This document shows, piece by piece, positions 43,030 through 50,605 of a stretch of 64,000 nt of DNA. This stretch comes from C-114 sp963719285 (GTDB taxonomy: Bacteria; Chloroflexota; Limnocylindria; Limnocylindrales; CSP1-4). The translations under genes and the position numbers were made by a program. The notes under the pieces were generated by a model. It searched no databases. It was given only the letters and a program-made list of their open reading frames with translations, and was not told the origin of the DNA. The number at the start of each line of letters is the position of its first letter. Within the stretch, counting starts at the first letter, position 1. Location: positions 124,001-188,000 of the forward strand of contig CAVRBO010000002.1 in NCBI GenBank assembly GCA_963719285.1, read 5' to 3'.

Positions 43030-43051
43030 GCGATATCCGCGTTCAAACGGA

Positions 43052-43128
43052 CGGGGCGTAGCGTAGCCTGGCAACGCGCGTGCTTTGGGAGCACGAGATC
43101 GTGGGTTCGAATCCCGCCGCCCCGACCA
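43052..43128 (+). tRNA. tRNA-Pro(UGG)
   Basis: The 77-base gene folds fully: acceptor CGGGGCG at 43052-43058 pairs with CGCCCCG at 43118-43124; the anticodon arm is CGTGC-TTTGGGA-GCACG with anticodon TGG; the T arm is GTGGG-TTCGAAT-CCCGC; discriminator A at 43125 is followed by encoded CCA at 43126-43128. It is the attachment site of the element to its left. Confidence 0.96.
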
Positions 43129-43178
43129 TCCCCTCCTCCTCCTCCCTCCTCTCCTCGGCGCACGGATCCTCCGGTGCC

Positions 43179-43225
43179 GTTCCGCGGCGACTTCCGTTCC
43201 GCGGCGACTTCCGTTCCGCGGCGAC
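43179..43225. repeat. 17-base tandem repeat next to tRNA-Pro
   Basis: GTTCCGCGGCGACTTCC occurs at 43179-43195 and 43196-43212, followed by 13 bases of a third unit to 43225. It lies in the 241-base interval after the tRNA, which is otherwise without a gene. Confidence 0.75.
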
Positions 43226-43369
43226 GCCGCGGTGCGCGACCGGACCATTGACGTCTGCCCAGCTCGGCAGATGCCCTCGCCGTCCGCTGAAGGTCCTCTA
43301 TCGGGTCCCCGATCCCCGGACTAGGTTGAATGACAACGGCCTTCGTGCCGCGCACCGATCGGTCGCACC

Positions 43370-44470
43370 ATGCTCACCCGCCCGCTGGTTCTGCTCACCC
43401 TGACGGCCACCATGCTCCTGGCGCCCGTCCCAGTCGCGTTGGCAGCCGATCGGACCCCGGTGACGTCAGGCCAGATCGCCGCCGGGGCGTCCAGCAGCCG
43501 CGAGCCGACCGCGACGCCGGCCGCGATCGTCACCCAGGTCGCCCCGATCCCCACCCCGGTGCCTGCGCCCACGCCTTCGCCGACGCCGACGCCGACGCGA
43601 GCCCCGACCTGGCGGGATCTGGTTCTCGTGGACGTCGCCGGTGACCAGGCGCCGGGTTCTGATGCCACGACCGCGACGCCGTCTCCCGATCCGAGCGCGA
43701 CGCCACGCCCCGGCCAAAGCGCAGGCCCGGTACCCGACCGGACCGCCATGCCGCGGCCCGACCAGGCCGCGAGACCGGCACCCGTGCCGGCACCCAAGCC
43801 CGCTGCCTACTCCATGAACCTGTACCGAAGCGGCCTCGTGCGATATCAAGCGCCCGACTACACGGCCTGCGTCGCCACCTCATCGCTGATGATGCTGAAC
43901 TTCATCGCGAACGCGGGGACCGGTGGTGCGTCATTCCAGTGGCAGGCCACGACGTCGTACACGGTCCAGGAAGCGATCCTTCGCTACGACCGGACCTTCG
44001 ATACGCAGATCGCCTCGCATCCCGGGACCGACGCCCACGGTTGGAAGAACGGCCTCAACTACTTCGGCTACGGGAGCATCGGGGCGGGCGCGTACCTCGA
44101 CAAGTCCTACGTCAGCTATGCCACCGCGGCCAAGGCGGCGATCATCGCCATGGCCAAGTACCACAAGCCGGTCGGTATCATCGGCTGGGCTGGTGGGCAC
44201 GCTCAGATCCTCAATGGCTACCGGGTCTTCGGCGCGAACCCCGCGACCGGATCGACGAACTTCACCATCACCGGCGTGTACATCACCGACCCGCTTCGCT
44301 CGGACGGGTACCGCAACCACTTCATCTCGAGCTCCACCTGGGCCGCCGGCAGCACCCTGATCCGCTTCGCCCGGTATGCGTATCGCGACAACCCCGGACG
44401 CGACTTCGTCGACCACACGCGAGGGACGGACTTCTACGGCCGGTGGGTCATCGTCGCGCCGCAGCGCTAG
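43370..44470 (+). CDS. Secreted C39-like cysteine peptidase-fold protein
   Basis: The 366-residue protein has a signal peptide (LVLLTLTATMLLAPVPVALA), a ~120-residue Pro/Thr/Ala linker (PVPAPTPSPTPTPT), and a C-terminal C39-like domain. That domain shows a cysteine in DYTACVATSSLMML (near 165), a histidine in GIIGWAGGHAQILNGY (near 270) and an aspartate in GVYITDPLRSDGY, the C-H-D order of papain-like C39 folds. It may cleave peptides or act as a bacteriocin-processing-like domain, but no transporter partner is near. Function is unproven. Confidence 0.75.
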   Translation: MLTRPLVLLTLTATMLLAPVPVALAADRTPVTSGQIAAGASSSREPTATPAAIVTQVAPIPTPVPAPTPSPTPTPTRAPTWRDLVLVDVAGDQAPGSDATTATPSPDPSATPRPGQSAGPVPDRTAMPRPDQAARPAPVPAPKPAAYSMNLYRSGLVRYQAPDYTACVATSSLMMLNFIANAGTGGASFQWQATTSYTVQEAILRYDRTFDTQIASHPGTDAHGWKNGLNYFGYGSIGAGAYLDKSYVSYATAAKAAIIAMAKYHKPVGIIGWAGGHAQILNGYRVFGANPATGSTNFTITGVYITDPLRSDGYRNHFISSSTWAAGSTLIRFARYAYRDNPGRDFVDHTRGTDFYGRWVIVAPQR

Positions 44471-44539
44471 TTCGATCGAAGGCCGGGCCCGGCACGAATC
44501 CGGTAGGATGGCGCCCTCCACGCGGCCCGAGGCGCTCCC

Positions 44540-45568
44540 ATGACCGACACGCTCAGCCCACGCTCTCGACGACCCCATCGCACGCCGGCCACCCCGGTCG
44601 GCGGTCCGGGGATGGATGCCAACGGCCAGCCCACGCTCACGGGCGACCTGCGCCGTGAGCCGCTCGATTCGCCCGCCAGTGCCGCGTGGCGCGCGCTCAT
44701 CGCCGAGGGTGGACCGATCCTGGCCGACGGCGCCATGGGCACGATGCTGTTCGCCAACGGCCTCCAGTTCGGCGACCCGCCGGAGGTCTGGAACGAGACC
44801 CAGCCCGACGTCATCCGCCGCATCCAGCGGGCGTACATCGAGGCCGGATCGCGGATCCTGCTCACCAACACGTTCGGTGGCAACCGCCTGCGCCTCGGCC
44901 TGCATCGGCTGGACAAGCGCGTCGCCGAGATCAATCAGACCGCGGCGATCCTGTTGCGGACCGAGGTGGACCTGGCCGGCGCTCACGCGCTCGTGGCCGG
45001 CGACATCGGTCCGAGCGGGGCGATCATGGCGCCGGTCGGGACCCTGAGCCATGACGAGGCCGTGTCGGTCTTCGCCGAGCAGGCTGCCGCGCTCGTGGCC
45101 GGCGGCGTCGACATCATCTGGATCGAGACGATGTCCGACCTGGCCGAGGTCCGCGCCGCCATGGAAGGCGTCCGGCTCGCCTCGCCGGACATCCCGATCG
45201 TGACGACGATGACGTTCGACACCCGCGGCAGCACGATGATGGGCGTCTCGCCGGAGCAGGCCGTCCGGGCGATGGTCGGCTGGGGCGCGGATGCCGTCGG
45301 CGGCAATTGCGGCAACGGTCCGGACGAGCTCATCACGGTCATGGAGCGGATGCGGGCCGTGGACAGCGAGGCGATCCTGGTCGCGAAGTCGAACGCCGGC
45401 ATGCCCGAGCTCGTCGATCTTCGCGCGGTCTACCGGGCCGACCCGGCCACGATGGCCTCGCAGGCGGCCGCCATGCACGTCGCCGGCGCTCGGATCGTCG
45501 GAGGCTGCTGCGGCAGCACCCCCGATCACATCGGCGCGATCCGCGAGGCGCTCAGCCTGGTCCGCTGA
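44540..45568 (+). CDS. Homocysteine S-methyltransferase family protein
   Basis: The 342-residue enzyme has the zinc-dependent homocysteine methyltransferase barrel: ADGAMGTMLFANGLQFGD near 65, NTFGGNRLRLGLHRLD, GDIGPSGAIMAPVGTL, DIIWIETMSDLAEVRAA, and the zinc cysteines in GGNCGNGPDEL (near 255) and VGGCCGSTPDHI (near 325). It would transfer a methyl group from a donor such as S-methylmethionine, betaine or methyl-folate to homocysteine. It has no cobalamin domain, unlike full MetH. ATG 44540 is used; ATG 44612 is an alternative closer to the conserved core. TAGGAT at about 44504 could be its promoter. Confidence 0.85.
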   Translation: MTDTLSPRSRRPHRTPATPVGGPGMDANGQPTLTGDLRREPLDSPASAAWRALIAEGGPILADGAMGTMLFANGLQFGDPPEVWNETQPDVIRRIQRAYIEAGSRILLTNTFGGNRLRLGLHRLDKRVAEINQTAAILLRTEVDLAGAHALVAGDIGPSGAIMAPVGTLSHDEAVSVFAEQAAALVAGGVDIIWIETMSDLAEVRAAMEGVRLASPDIPIVTTMTFDTRGSTMMGVSPEQAVRAMVGWGADAVGGNCGNGPDELITVMERMRAVDSEAILVAKSNAGMPELVDLRAVYRADPATMASQAAAMHVAGARIVGGCCGSTPDHIGAIREALSLVR

Positions 45569-45595
45569 CGGCCGTCGACGCCGTTGCCGCCGCGG

Positions 45596-46030
45596 TCAGA
45601 CGAGTGTCCGCCGGAACGTCGCGCAGGCCTGGGTACAGGCGACCCTGAACTCGACCGACTGCCCGATCGCCGGCTCCGCCTCGGCGCGGGCGATGGGCAC
45701 GTACCCGAAGCGCGGGAACCAGCCCTCGGCCGTCTGCGTGAGGAGGTAGGCCTCCCGCGCCCCGCCGTCCCGCGCGAGCGCTTCGACGGCGGCGACGAGC
45801 GCTGCGCCAAGGCCCTGCCCTCGGGCTGCGGGAGCGACGGCCACCGAGCGGACGAGGGCCGCCGAACCGTGGCGCTCGATGGCGGCGCAGCCCACGACGG
45901 CGCCCTGCTCGCGGGCGACGACTCCGGATCCGAACGCCGCGGCGAGCCCGTCGAGCGGCAGGCCGGCCGCCTCGAGGAGGGCCTCGACGGACGGCAGGTC
46001 GTCCGCGGTCGCCCGTTCGATCGTCGCCAT
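45596..46030 (-). CDS. arsN2: ArsN2-like GNAT acetyltransferase
   Basis: The 144-residue GNAT protein has the acetyl-CoA site VAVAPAARGQGLGAALVAA near 70 and LLTQTAEGWFPRFGYVPI near 100, the latter typical of the ArsN2 group in arsenic operons. The C-terminal part holds two cysteines (VACTQACATF). It shares one base with arsM (ATG overlaps its stop), so the two are co-translated. A role in arsenic or organoarsenical resistance is inferred from subfamily and neighbours; the substrate is not established. Confidence 0.78.
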   Translation of the reverse strand: MATIERATADDLPSVEALLEAAGLPLDGLAAAFGSGVVAREQGAVVGCAAIERHGSAALVRSVAVAPAARGQGLGAALVAAVEALARDGGAREAYLLTQTAEGWFPRFGYVPIARAEAEPAIGQSVEFRVACTQACATFRRTLV

Positions 46031-46860
46031 CAGCAGCAGCCGGCTCCGTCGACGACGGGCAGGACGCCGCTCGCGGAGGGCTTCTGGACGCGTGGGGCGG
46101 TGCTGGCGCCCGCGTCGACCAGCGGCTTCGTCGCCTTGGCGATCGCGCTGTAGATGCCCGGGGCGGCGGCGTGGGTCGCCCTGATCTCGACGTCGTGGAA
46201 GCCGGCGGCGACGAGGCCGTCGGCGAACTCGCCGAACGAGAGCGCGCCCGCGATGCAGCCGGCGTACGACCCGCGCTCGGCTCGCTCGTCCGGGGTCAGG
46301 TCGTCGTCCGCCACGATGTCCGTGATCCCGATCCGGCCACCCGGGCGGAGGACGCGGGCGATCTCGCGGAAGACCGACGGCTTGTCGGCTGCCAGGTTCA
46401 CGACGCAGTTGCTGATCACGACGTCGATCGAGCCGGCTGGCAGGGGGATGGCCTCGATCGTGCCCTTCAGGAACTCGACGTTCGGGAGGCCGGCTTCAGC
46501 GGCGTTGCGAGCCGCCAGGGCGAGCATCTCGTCGGTCATGTCGAGCCCGAACGCCCGGCCCGTCGGGCCCACGCGACGGGCGGACAGGAGCACGTCGATG
46601 CCGCCGCCGGAGCCCAGGTCGAGCACGCGCTCGCCGGTCCGGAGGTCCGCCACGGCGATCGGGTTGCCGCAGCCGAGCGACGCGAGCACGGCCGCCTCGG
46701 GCAGTTCGTCCCGCTCCAGCGCAGAGTAGAAGGCGGGCCCGACGGCCTGGTCGGCCCCGCAGGTTCCGTCGCCACAACAGCCGGAGCCACCGTCAAGGAC
46801 GCGGATCGCCGCCTCGGCATAGTGCTCCCGAACGGTCTCGTGGACGGTGTCGTGTGTCAT
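46030..46860 (-). CDS. arsM: Arsenite S-adenosylmethionine methyltransferase
   Basis: The 276-residue enzyme methylates As(III) to methylated arsenicals. The N-terminal region has CCGDGTCG, and the SAM core has VLDLGSGGGIDVLLSARRVG (motif I) and FGLDMTDEMLALA. The three catalytic cysteines of the family are present: LASLGCGNP, VVISNCVVNL and GSYAGCIAGAL. A Cys pair ends the protein (GAGCC). It starts at 46860 and diverges from arsR with a 94-base control region. With arsN2 downstream and arsC across the promoter, arsenic handling is the clear context. Confidence 0.93.
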   Translation of the reverse strand: MTHDTVHETVREHYAEAAIRVLDGGSGCCGDGTCGADQAVGPAFYSALERDELPEAAVLASLGCGNPIAVADLRTGERVLDLGSGGGIDVLLSARRVGPTGRAFGLDMTDEMLALAARNAAEAGLPNVEFLKGTIEAIPLPAGSIDVVISNCVVNLAADKPSVFREIARVLRPGGRIGITDIVADDDLTPDERAERGSYAGCIAGALSFGEFADGLVAAGFHDVEIRATHAAAPGIYSAIAKATKPLVDAGASTAPRVQKPSASGVLPVVDGAGCC

Positions 46861-46909
46861 GGTTCGCCTTCTCCCTGGACGCGCTGTTCAGTGCGAACCT
46901 AGGCCAGAC

Positions 46910-46946
46910 ATCGACACTTGTCAATACTCATGTCTGTCGATATAGT
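46910..46946 (+). promoter_or_regulatory. arsR promoter and ArsR operator
   Basis: TTGTCA at 46918-46923 and TATAGT at 46941-46946 are spaced exactly 17 bases, and the ATG of arsR follows eight bases later. ATCGACA at 46910-46916 and TGTCGAT at 46935-46941 form a 7-bp inverted repeat bracketing the -35 box. This suits ArsR repression of both divergent transcripts, released by arsenite. Confidence 0.7.
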
Positions 46947-46954
46947 CGGGGCAC

Positions 46955-47302
46955 ATGAAGCGCGCCACCGACCCCGACGTGATCCTCCTCCAGGCCGCCG
47001 CGGACCCCACCCGGCTGGCGATCCTCCGCCAGCTGAGTGCCGATGGGTTCGTGTGCGCGTGCGACTTCACCGCCTGCTGCGATGTCGCCCAGCCCACCGT
47101 CAGCCACCATCTCAAAGTGCTTCGCGAGGCCGGCTGGATCGTGAGCGAGCGCCGCGGAACGTGGATCTGGTACTCCATCCGTCCCGAGGCGCTGGCCCGC
47201 TTCCGGGAGATCGCCGGCGACCTCGTGTCGATCGGGTCACGTCCCGGCCTGCCGGCCGGATCGCTCGGCAAGCGGCTCCCCGTCCTCCAGCCACCGGCCT
47301 GA
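46955..47302 (+). CDS. arsR: ArsR-family arsenite-responsive repressor
   Basis: The 115-residue winged-helix regulator has ADPTRLAILRQLSADGFVC, then CACDFTACCDVAQPTVSHHL with the recognition helix, and SERRGTWIWYSIRPEALA as the wing. Four cysteines in VCACDFTACC stand near the DNA-binding helix, matching the As(III) site of classical ArsR proteins. The message is probably leaderless, as TATAGT is eight bases upstream. It regulates itself and, across the shared operator, arsM-arsN2; arsN1, eamA and arsC follow in the same direction. Confidence 0.93.
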   Translation: MKRATDPDVILLQAAADPTRLAILRQLSADGFVCACDFTACCDVAQPTVSHHLKVLREAGWIVSERRGTWIWYSIRPEALARFREIAGDLVSIGSRPGLPAGSLGKRLPVLQPPA

Positions 47303-47321
47303 GGCGGCGGCGAGCACGCGG

Positions 47322-47819
47322 ATGGCGAGCCGGGACGCGACGGCCGCGGACGCAGCGGACATCGCCGCGATCTACAACGAAGGCATCGCGGACCGGACCG
47401 CCACCTTCGAGACCCGCGACCGGACCGCGGCGGACGTGGTCGCCTGGTTCGACGGCCGGCACCCGGTCGTCGTCGTCGAACGCGGCGGCGGGATCGTGGG
47501 TTTTGCGAACACGACCGCATACCGTCCGCGGGACTGCTACGCGGGGGTCGCCGAGTTCGGCGTCTATGTCGCCCGAGCCCATCGGGGTACCGGAGTCGGC
47601 CGGGAGGCGATGGAGGCCCTGGCCGCCGCGGCCGAACGGGCCGGCCTCTGGAAGCTCGTCTCGCGCGTCTTCGTCAGCAACGCGGCCAGTCGCTCGCTGC
47701 TCCGGTCGGTCGGCTTCCGCGAGGTCGGGACCTACCGACGCCACGCCAAGCTGGATGGCGCCTGGATCGACGTCGTCATCGTCGAGCGCCTCATCGGCGA
47801 TGCCGCCCACGATGCGTGA
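47322..47819 (+). CDS. arsN1: ArsN1-like GNAT acetyltransferase (phosphinothricin/arsinothricin type)
   Basis: The 165-residue GNAT protein has the PAT/Bar pattern: IAAIYNEGIADRTATFETR near 15, RPRDCYAGVAEFGVYVA near 68, the CoA site HRGTGVGREAMEAL near 90 and GLWKLVSRVFVSNAASRSL near 110. Proteins of this group in ars operons acetylate arsinothricin, an organoarsenical antibiotic analogue of glutamate; relatives act on phosphinothricin. It lies 19 bases after arsR and 13 before the EamA transporter gene. The assignment to the arsenic branch rests on the location. Confidence 0.82.
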   Translation: MASRDATAADAADIAAIYNEGIADRTATFETRDRTAADVVAWFDGRHPVVVVERGGGIVGFANTTAYRPRDCYAGVAEFGVYVARAHRGTGVGREAMEALAAAAERAGLWKLVSRVFVSNAASRSLLRSVGFREVGTYRRHAKLDGAWIDVVIVERLIGDAAHDA

Positions 47820-47832
47820 TGGGGGAGCGGCC

Positions 47833-48810
47833 ATGACGACGCCGGCGAACGACGCCCAGCCACGGGTGCCGCTCATGTCCGCCCGGAGGACCGTCCTCGC
47901 CCTGATCCTGGCGGCGGCCTGCTGGGGCCTGGGTACCGTGATCAGCAAGCGGGCCACGGACGAGGTCCCGCCCCTGACCCTCCTGCCGATCCAGCTCGCC
48001 GCGAGCCTCGTCGTGCTGGCAGTCCTCATGCGCTGGCGCGGGCTACCCTTCCGCGACGACTCGGCGTCGCCGATCCTGGCTCGCCTCGGCGTCCTCAACC
48101 CGGGCATCGCCTATGCCCTGAGCCTGCTCGGCCTGGTCCACATCACGGCCAGCCTGTCCGTGGTGCTGTGGGTCCTCGAGCCGCTGCTCATCCTCGGCCT
48201 GGCGGCGTGGTTCCTCCACGAGCGGGTCGGCGCGCTGGTGCTCGTCTGCTCGCTCGTGGCGCTCGCCGGCATCGTCCTGGTGGTCTATGAGCCCGGCGGC
48301 GGGAGCGTCCTCGGCATCGCCCTCACCGTCGCTGGTGTCGTGTGCTGCGCGGCCTACACCGTGATCACCCGGCGGTGGTTGGCGAGCGCCGACTCGACGG
48401 CCCAGGTCGTCCTGGCCCAGGAGGCCTACGCCCTGGGCTTCGCGCTCGTCGTCGTCATCGTGATCGGGCTGACCGGCGGTTCGGTCTGGCCGGTGGGCCT
48501 GACCCCGGCCGGCTGGGCGAGTGCAGCCACCTCCGGCGTCCTGTACTACGCCCTCGCCTACTGGTTCTACCTGACCGCGCTCCGGGCGGTCCCGGCGTCG
48601 ATCGCCGCCGTGTCGTTCTACCTGATCCCGGTCTTCGGTGTCGCCGGGGGCATCCTCCTGCTCGGAGAGCGGCTCCAGCCGTGGCAGTGGGTGGGAGTCG
48701 CCGTCGTGTTGGGCGCCATCACCGTCATCTTCCGGCGCACGAGCTCGGCGGAGAAGCCAGTTGAAGATCTAGGCTCGAACCCAGGCGCGCCAGCCACCGC
48801 TCGCCCGTGA
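47833..48810 (+). CDS. EamA/DMT-family transporter in the ars cluster
   Basis: The 325-residue protein has ten predicted helices in two five-helix EamA repeats: the first around VLALILAAACWGLG, LLPIQLAASLVVLAV and LLILGLAAWFLHERV; the second around VAGVVCCAAYTVITRRW, SGVLYYALAYWFYL and IAAVSFYLIPVFGVAGGI. GGGGGAG precedes the ATG. EamA proteins move amino acids, drugs and metabolites. Its position between an arsinothricin-type acetyltransferase and arsC suggests export of an arsenical or its acetyl product, which I infer only from location. Confidence 0.87.
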   Translation: MTTPANDAQPRVPLMSARRTVLALILAAACWGLGTVISKRATDEVPPLTLLPIQLAASLVVLAVLMRWRGLPFRDDSASPILARLGVLNPGIAYALSLLGLVHITASLSVVLWVLEPLLILGLAAWFLHERVGALVLVCSLVALAGIVLVVYEPGGGSVLGIALTVAGVVCCAAYTVITRRWLASADSTAQVVLAQEAYALGFALVVVIVIGLTGGSVWPVGLTPAGWASAATSGVLYYALAYWFYLTALRAVPASIAAVSFYLIPVFGVAGGILLLGERLQPWQWVGVAVVLGAITVIFRRTSSAEKPVEDLGSNPGAPATARP

Positions 48811-48826
48811 CCCGGAGGCATCTCGA

Positions 48827-49507
48827 ATGACGACAGACTTCTCTCCTTCCAGCCGTATCCGAGTCGCGATGGCGGACATGACCGTCGGGGAGCAGCTCCA
48901 GATCCGGCAGTCGGCGGTCGCCCTCCAGCGTCGCTGGAAGGGCCAGATGAATGTCGAGACGATCGAGCGGTTCCTGGCCGAGTCGCTCGACATCGTCCTG
49001 CCCAACGCCCGGATCAAGACCTGGGTCCCGGTGATCGTGGAACGGCTCACGGACGACCGGCTCCGAGCTCTGACCCGGTTGGAGTCGACGCGGACGGACC
49101 TGAACCCGAGCGTGCTGTTCCTGTGCGTCCACAACGCCGGCCGGTCGCAAATGGCGGCAGGTTGGATGCGCCATCTCGGCGGCGACCGGGTCGACGTCTA
49201 CTCGGGCGGCTCCGAGCCCGCGGCAGACCTGAACCAGGCGGCCGTCGCGGCGATGGCCGAGAAGGGCATCGACATCGGCCGGGAGCTCCCCCAGCCGTGG
49301 GCGGACGAGATCGTCCGGGCGGCCGATGTCATCGTCACGATGGGCTGCGGCGATGCCTGTCCGTTCTACCCGGGCAAGCGCTACGTCGACTGGGAGCTCG
49401 ACGACCCCGCCGGCAAACCGATCGAGCAGGTCCGTCCCATCCGGGACGAGATCGAGCGGCGCGTCCGCGCCCTCCTGGGAGAGCTCGTACCGGACCTTGG
49501 GTCCTGA
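48827..49507 (+). CDS. arsC: Arsenate reductase (low-molecular-weight phosphatase type) with N-terminal helical domain
   Basis: The 226-residue protein has an N-terminal domain of about 90 residues (SAVALQRRWKGQMNVETI, RLTDDRLRALTRLEST) resembling a three-helix module seen fused to ArsC in some high-GC bacteria. The reductase follows: C100-x5-R106 in FLCVHNAGRSQMAAGW, SGGSEPAADLNQAAVAAM, and a cysteine pair in MGCGDACPFYPGKRY (C173, C177), then WELDDPAGKP. It reduces arsenate to arsenite, the substrate of ArsM. GGAGG lies eight bases before the ATG. It is the last gene before the flavin oxidoreductase. Confidence 0.9.
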   Translation: MTTDFSPSSRIRVAMADMTVGEQLQIRQSAVALQRRWKGQMNVETIERFLAESLDIVLPNARIKTWVPVIVERLTDDRLRALTRLESTRTDLNPSVLFLCVHNAGRSQMAAGWMRHLGGDRVDVYSGGSEPAADLNQAAVAAMAEKGIDIGRELPQPWADEIVRAADVIVTMGCGDACPFYPGKRYVDWELDDPAGKPIEQVRPIRDEIERRVRALLGELVPDLGS

Positions 49508-49609
49508 CCACGGGATCCTGATCCCGGGGCACTCGCTGATCGAGGCGCACGGTCGCCGACGTCGTCACCGGGCGGTCGATCCGGCCCATGATGCCTCCTT
49601 CGAGACCGC

Positions 49610-49615
49610 TATCCT
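49610..49615 (+). promoter_or_regulatory. -10 box of the flavin oxidoreductase gene
   Basis: TATCCT ends seven bases before the ATG at 49623, implying a leaderless transcript. Confidence 0.45.
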
Positions 49616-49622
49616 GCCGGCC

Positions 49623-50555
49623 ATGGCACCGCCACCCGGTCGCCGGCCCCTCAAGGTCGGGTTCCAGCTCCCCGAGGTCGAGCGCGAGGTGCGCTGGCCC
49701 GAGATCCTCGAACTCGCCCGGCTGGGCGAGGCCATCGGATTCGATTCCGTCTGGGTCGGCGACCATCTCCTGTACCGGAGCGAGGCGCTCGGTGCGCGGG
49801 GCCCGTGGGAGGCCTGGACCACGCTGGCCGGGATCGCCGCCGCGACGGACCGGATCGCGCTGGGCCCGCTGGTCGCCTGCGCGAGCTTCCACAACCCGGC
49901 GATGCTCGCGAAGATGGCGGCCACGGTCGACGAGATCAGCGCCGGCCGGCTCATCCTGGGTCTGGGTGCGGGCTGGAACGAGACCGAGTACCGGGCCTTC
50001 GGGTTCCCGTTCGAGCGGCGCATCAGCCGGTTCGAGGAGGCGTTCACGATCGTCCGGACGCTCCTCCGCGAGGGGCGCATCGACTTCAGCGGGGAGTTCT
50101 ACGAAGCGCGCGACTGCGAGCTGCTGCCGCGTCCGGCCCGGGCTGGCGGTCCGCCCCTGATGATCGGCTCGATCGGCGCACGGATGCTGGCGATCTCGAT
50201 CCCCCACGTGGACGCCTGGAACGTCTGGTACGCCGACACCGGCAATCGGCCCGAGGGCGTGCCGGCGCTCCGCGCCCAGGTCGACGAGGCGTGCCTGGCC
50301 GCGGGCCGCGACCCCGGCGACGTGGAGCGGACCGTGGCCGTGCTGGTCCAGATGCCGGGCGGCGGTGGCCGCGCCCAGGGCGATCCGAACGCCACGGCGC
50401 CGCCGATCAAGGGGACGCCGGCGATCATCGCGGAGGCGCTGCGCGGCTTCGCCCGTGAGGGCATCGGTCACGTCCAGCTCGTGGTCGACCCCATCACGAC
50501 CGGATCGCTCGAAGCGCTGGCCCCGGTACTGGACCTCCTCGACCGGGACCCGTAG
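49623..50555 (+). CDS. LLM-class flavin-dependent oxidoreductase
   Basis: The 310-residue protein has the luciferase-like barrel of F420 or FMN-dependent enzymes: LKVGFQLPEVEREVRWPE, FDSVWVGDHLLYRSEALG near 40, AGIAAATDRIALGPLVAC near 70, FHNPAMLAKMAATVDEIS and LILGLGAGWNETEYRAFGF near 110, and LMIGSIGARMLAISIPHVD near 180. Such enzymes reduce or oxidise small substrates with F420; FMN use cannot be excluded. It starts with ATG 49623, seven bases after TATCCT. It probably is not part of the ars cluster. Confidence 0.86.
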   Translation: MAPPPGRRPLKVGFQLPEVEREVRWPEILELARLGEAIGFDSVWVGDHLLYRSEALGARGPWEAWTTLAGIAAATDRIALGPLVACASFHNPAMLAKMAATVDEISAGRLILGLGAGWNETEYRAFGFPFERRISRFEEAFTIVRTLLREGRIDFSGEFYEARDCELLPRPARAGGPPLMIGSIGARMLAISIPHVDAWNVWYADTGNRPEGVPALRAQVDEACLAAGRDPGDVERTVAVLVQMPGGGGRAQGDPNATAPPIKGTPAIIAEALRGFAREGIGHVQLVVDPITTGSLEALAPVLDLLDRDP

Positions 50556-50605
50556 GACCTTCGGACGGGGGTCACCGGCGGGACCCCGCTGCTAGCATCG
50601 CCGCG

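Larger units (their letters stand above)
37985..43092. mobile_element. Integrative element at tRNA-Pro(UGG)
   Basis: The segment runs from the tRNA 5' half at 37944-37984 to the same 41 bases inside the intact tRNA (43052-43092). It holds a tyrosine recombinase transcribed away from the tRNA with its start ~120 bases from it, a replication-relaxation-like gene, two small genes and a secreted protein. In this arrangement the element supplies the promoter and 5' half of the tRNA and leaves the displaced host 5' half at its left end. Transfer genes are not seen, so it would need helper functions. Confidence 0.7.

Noticed and set aside
42790..43403. Short frames running across tRNA-Pro(UGG) with products like RDSNPRSRAP
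   Set aside because: These are the well-known false translations of tRNA sequence; the tRNA explains the region.
50568..50587. GGGGTC/GACCCC stem after the flavin oxidoreductase gene as a terminator
   Set aside because: The stem has only six pairs, is not followed by a T run and overlaps the likely promoter of the next gene.
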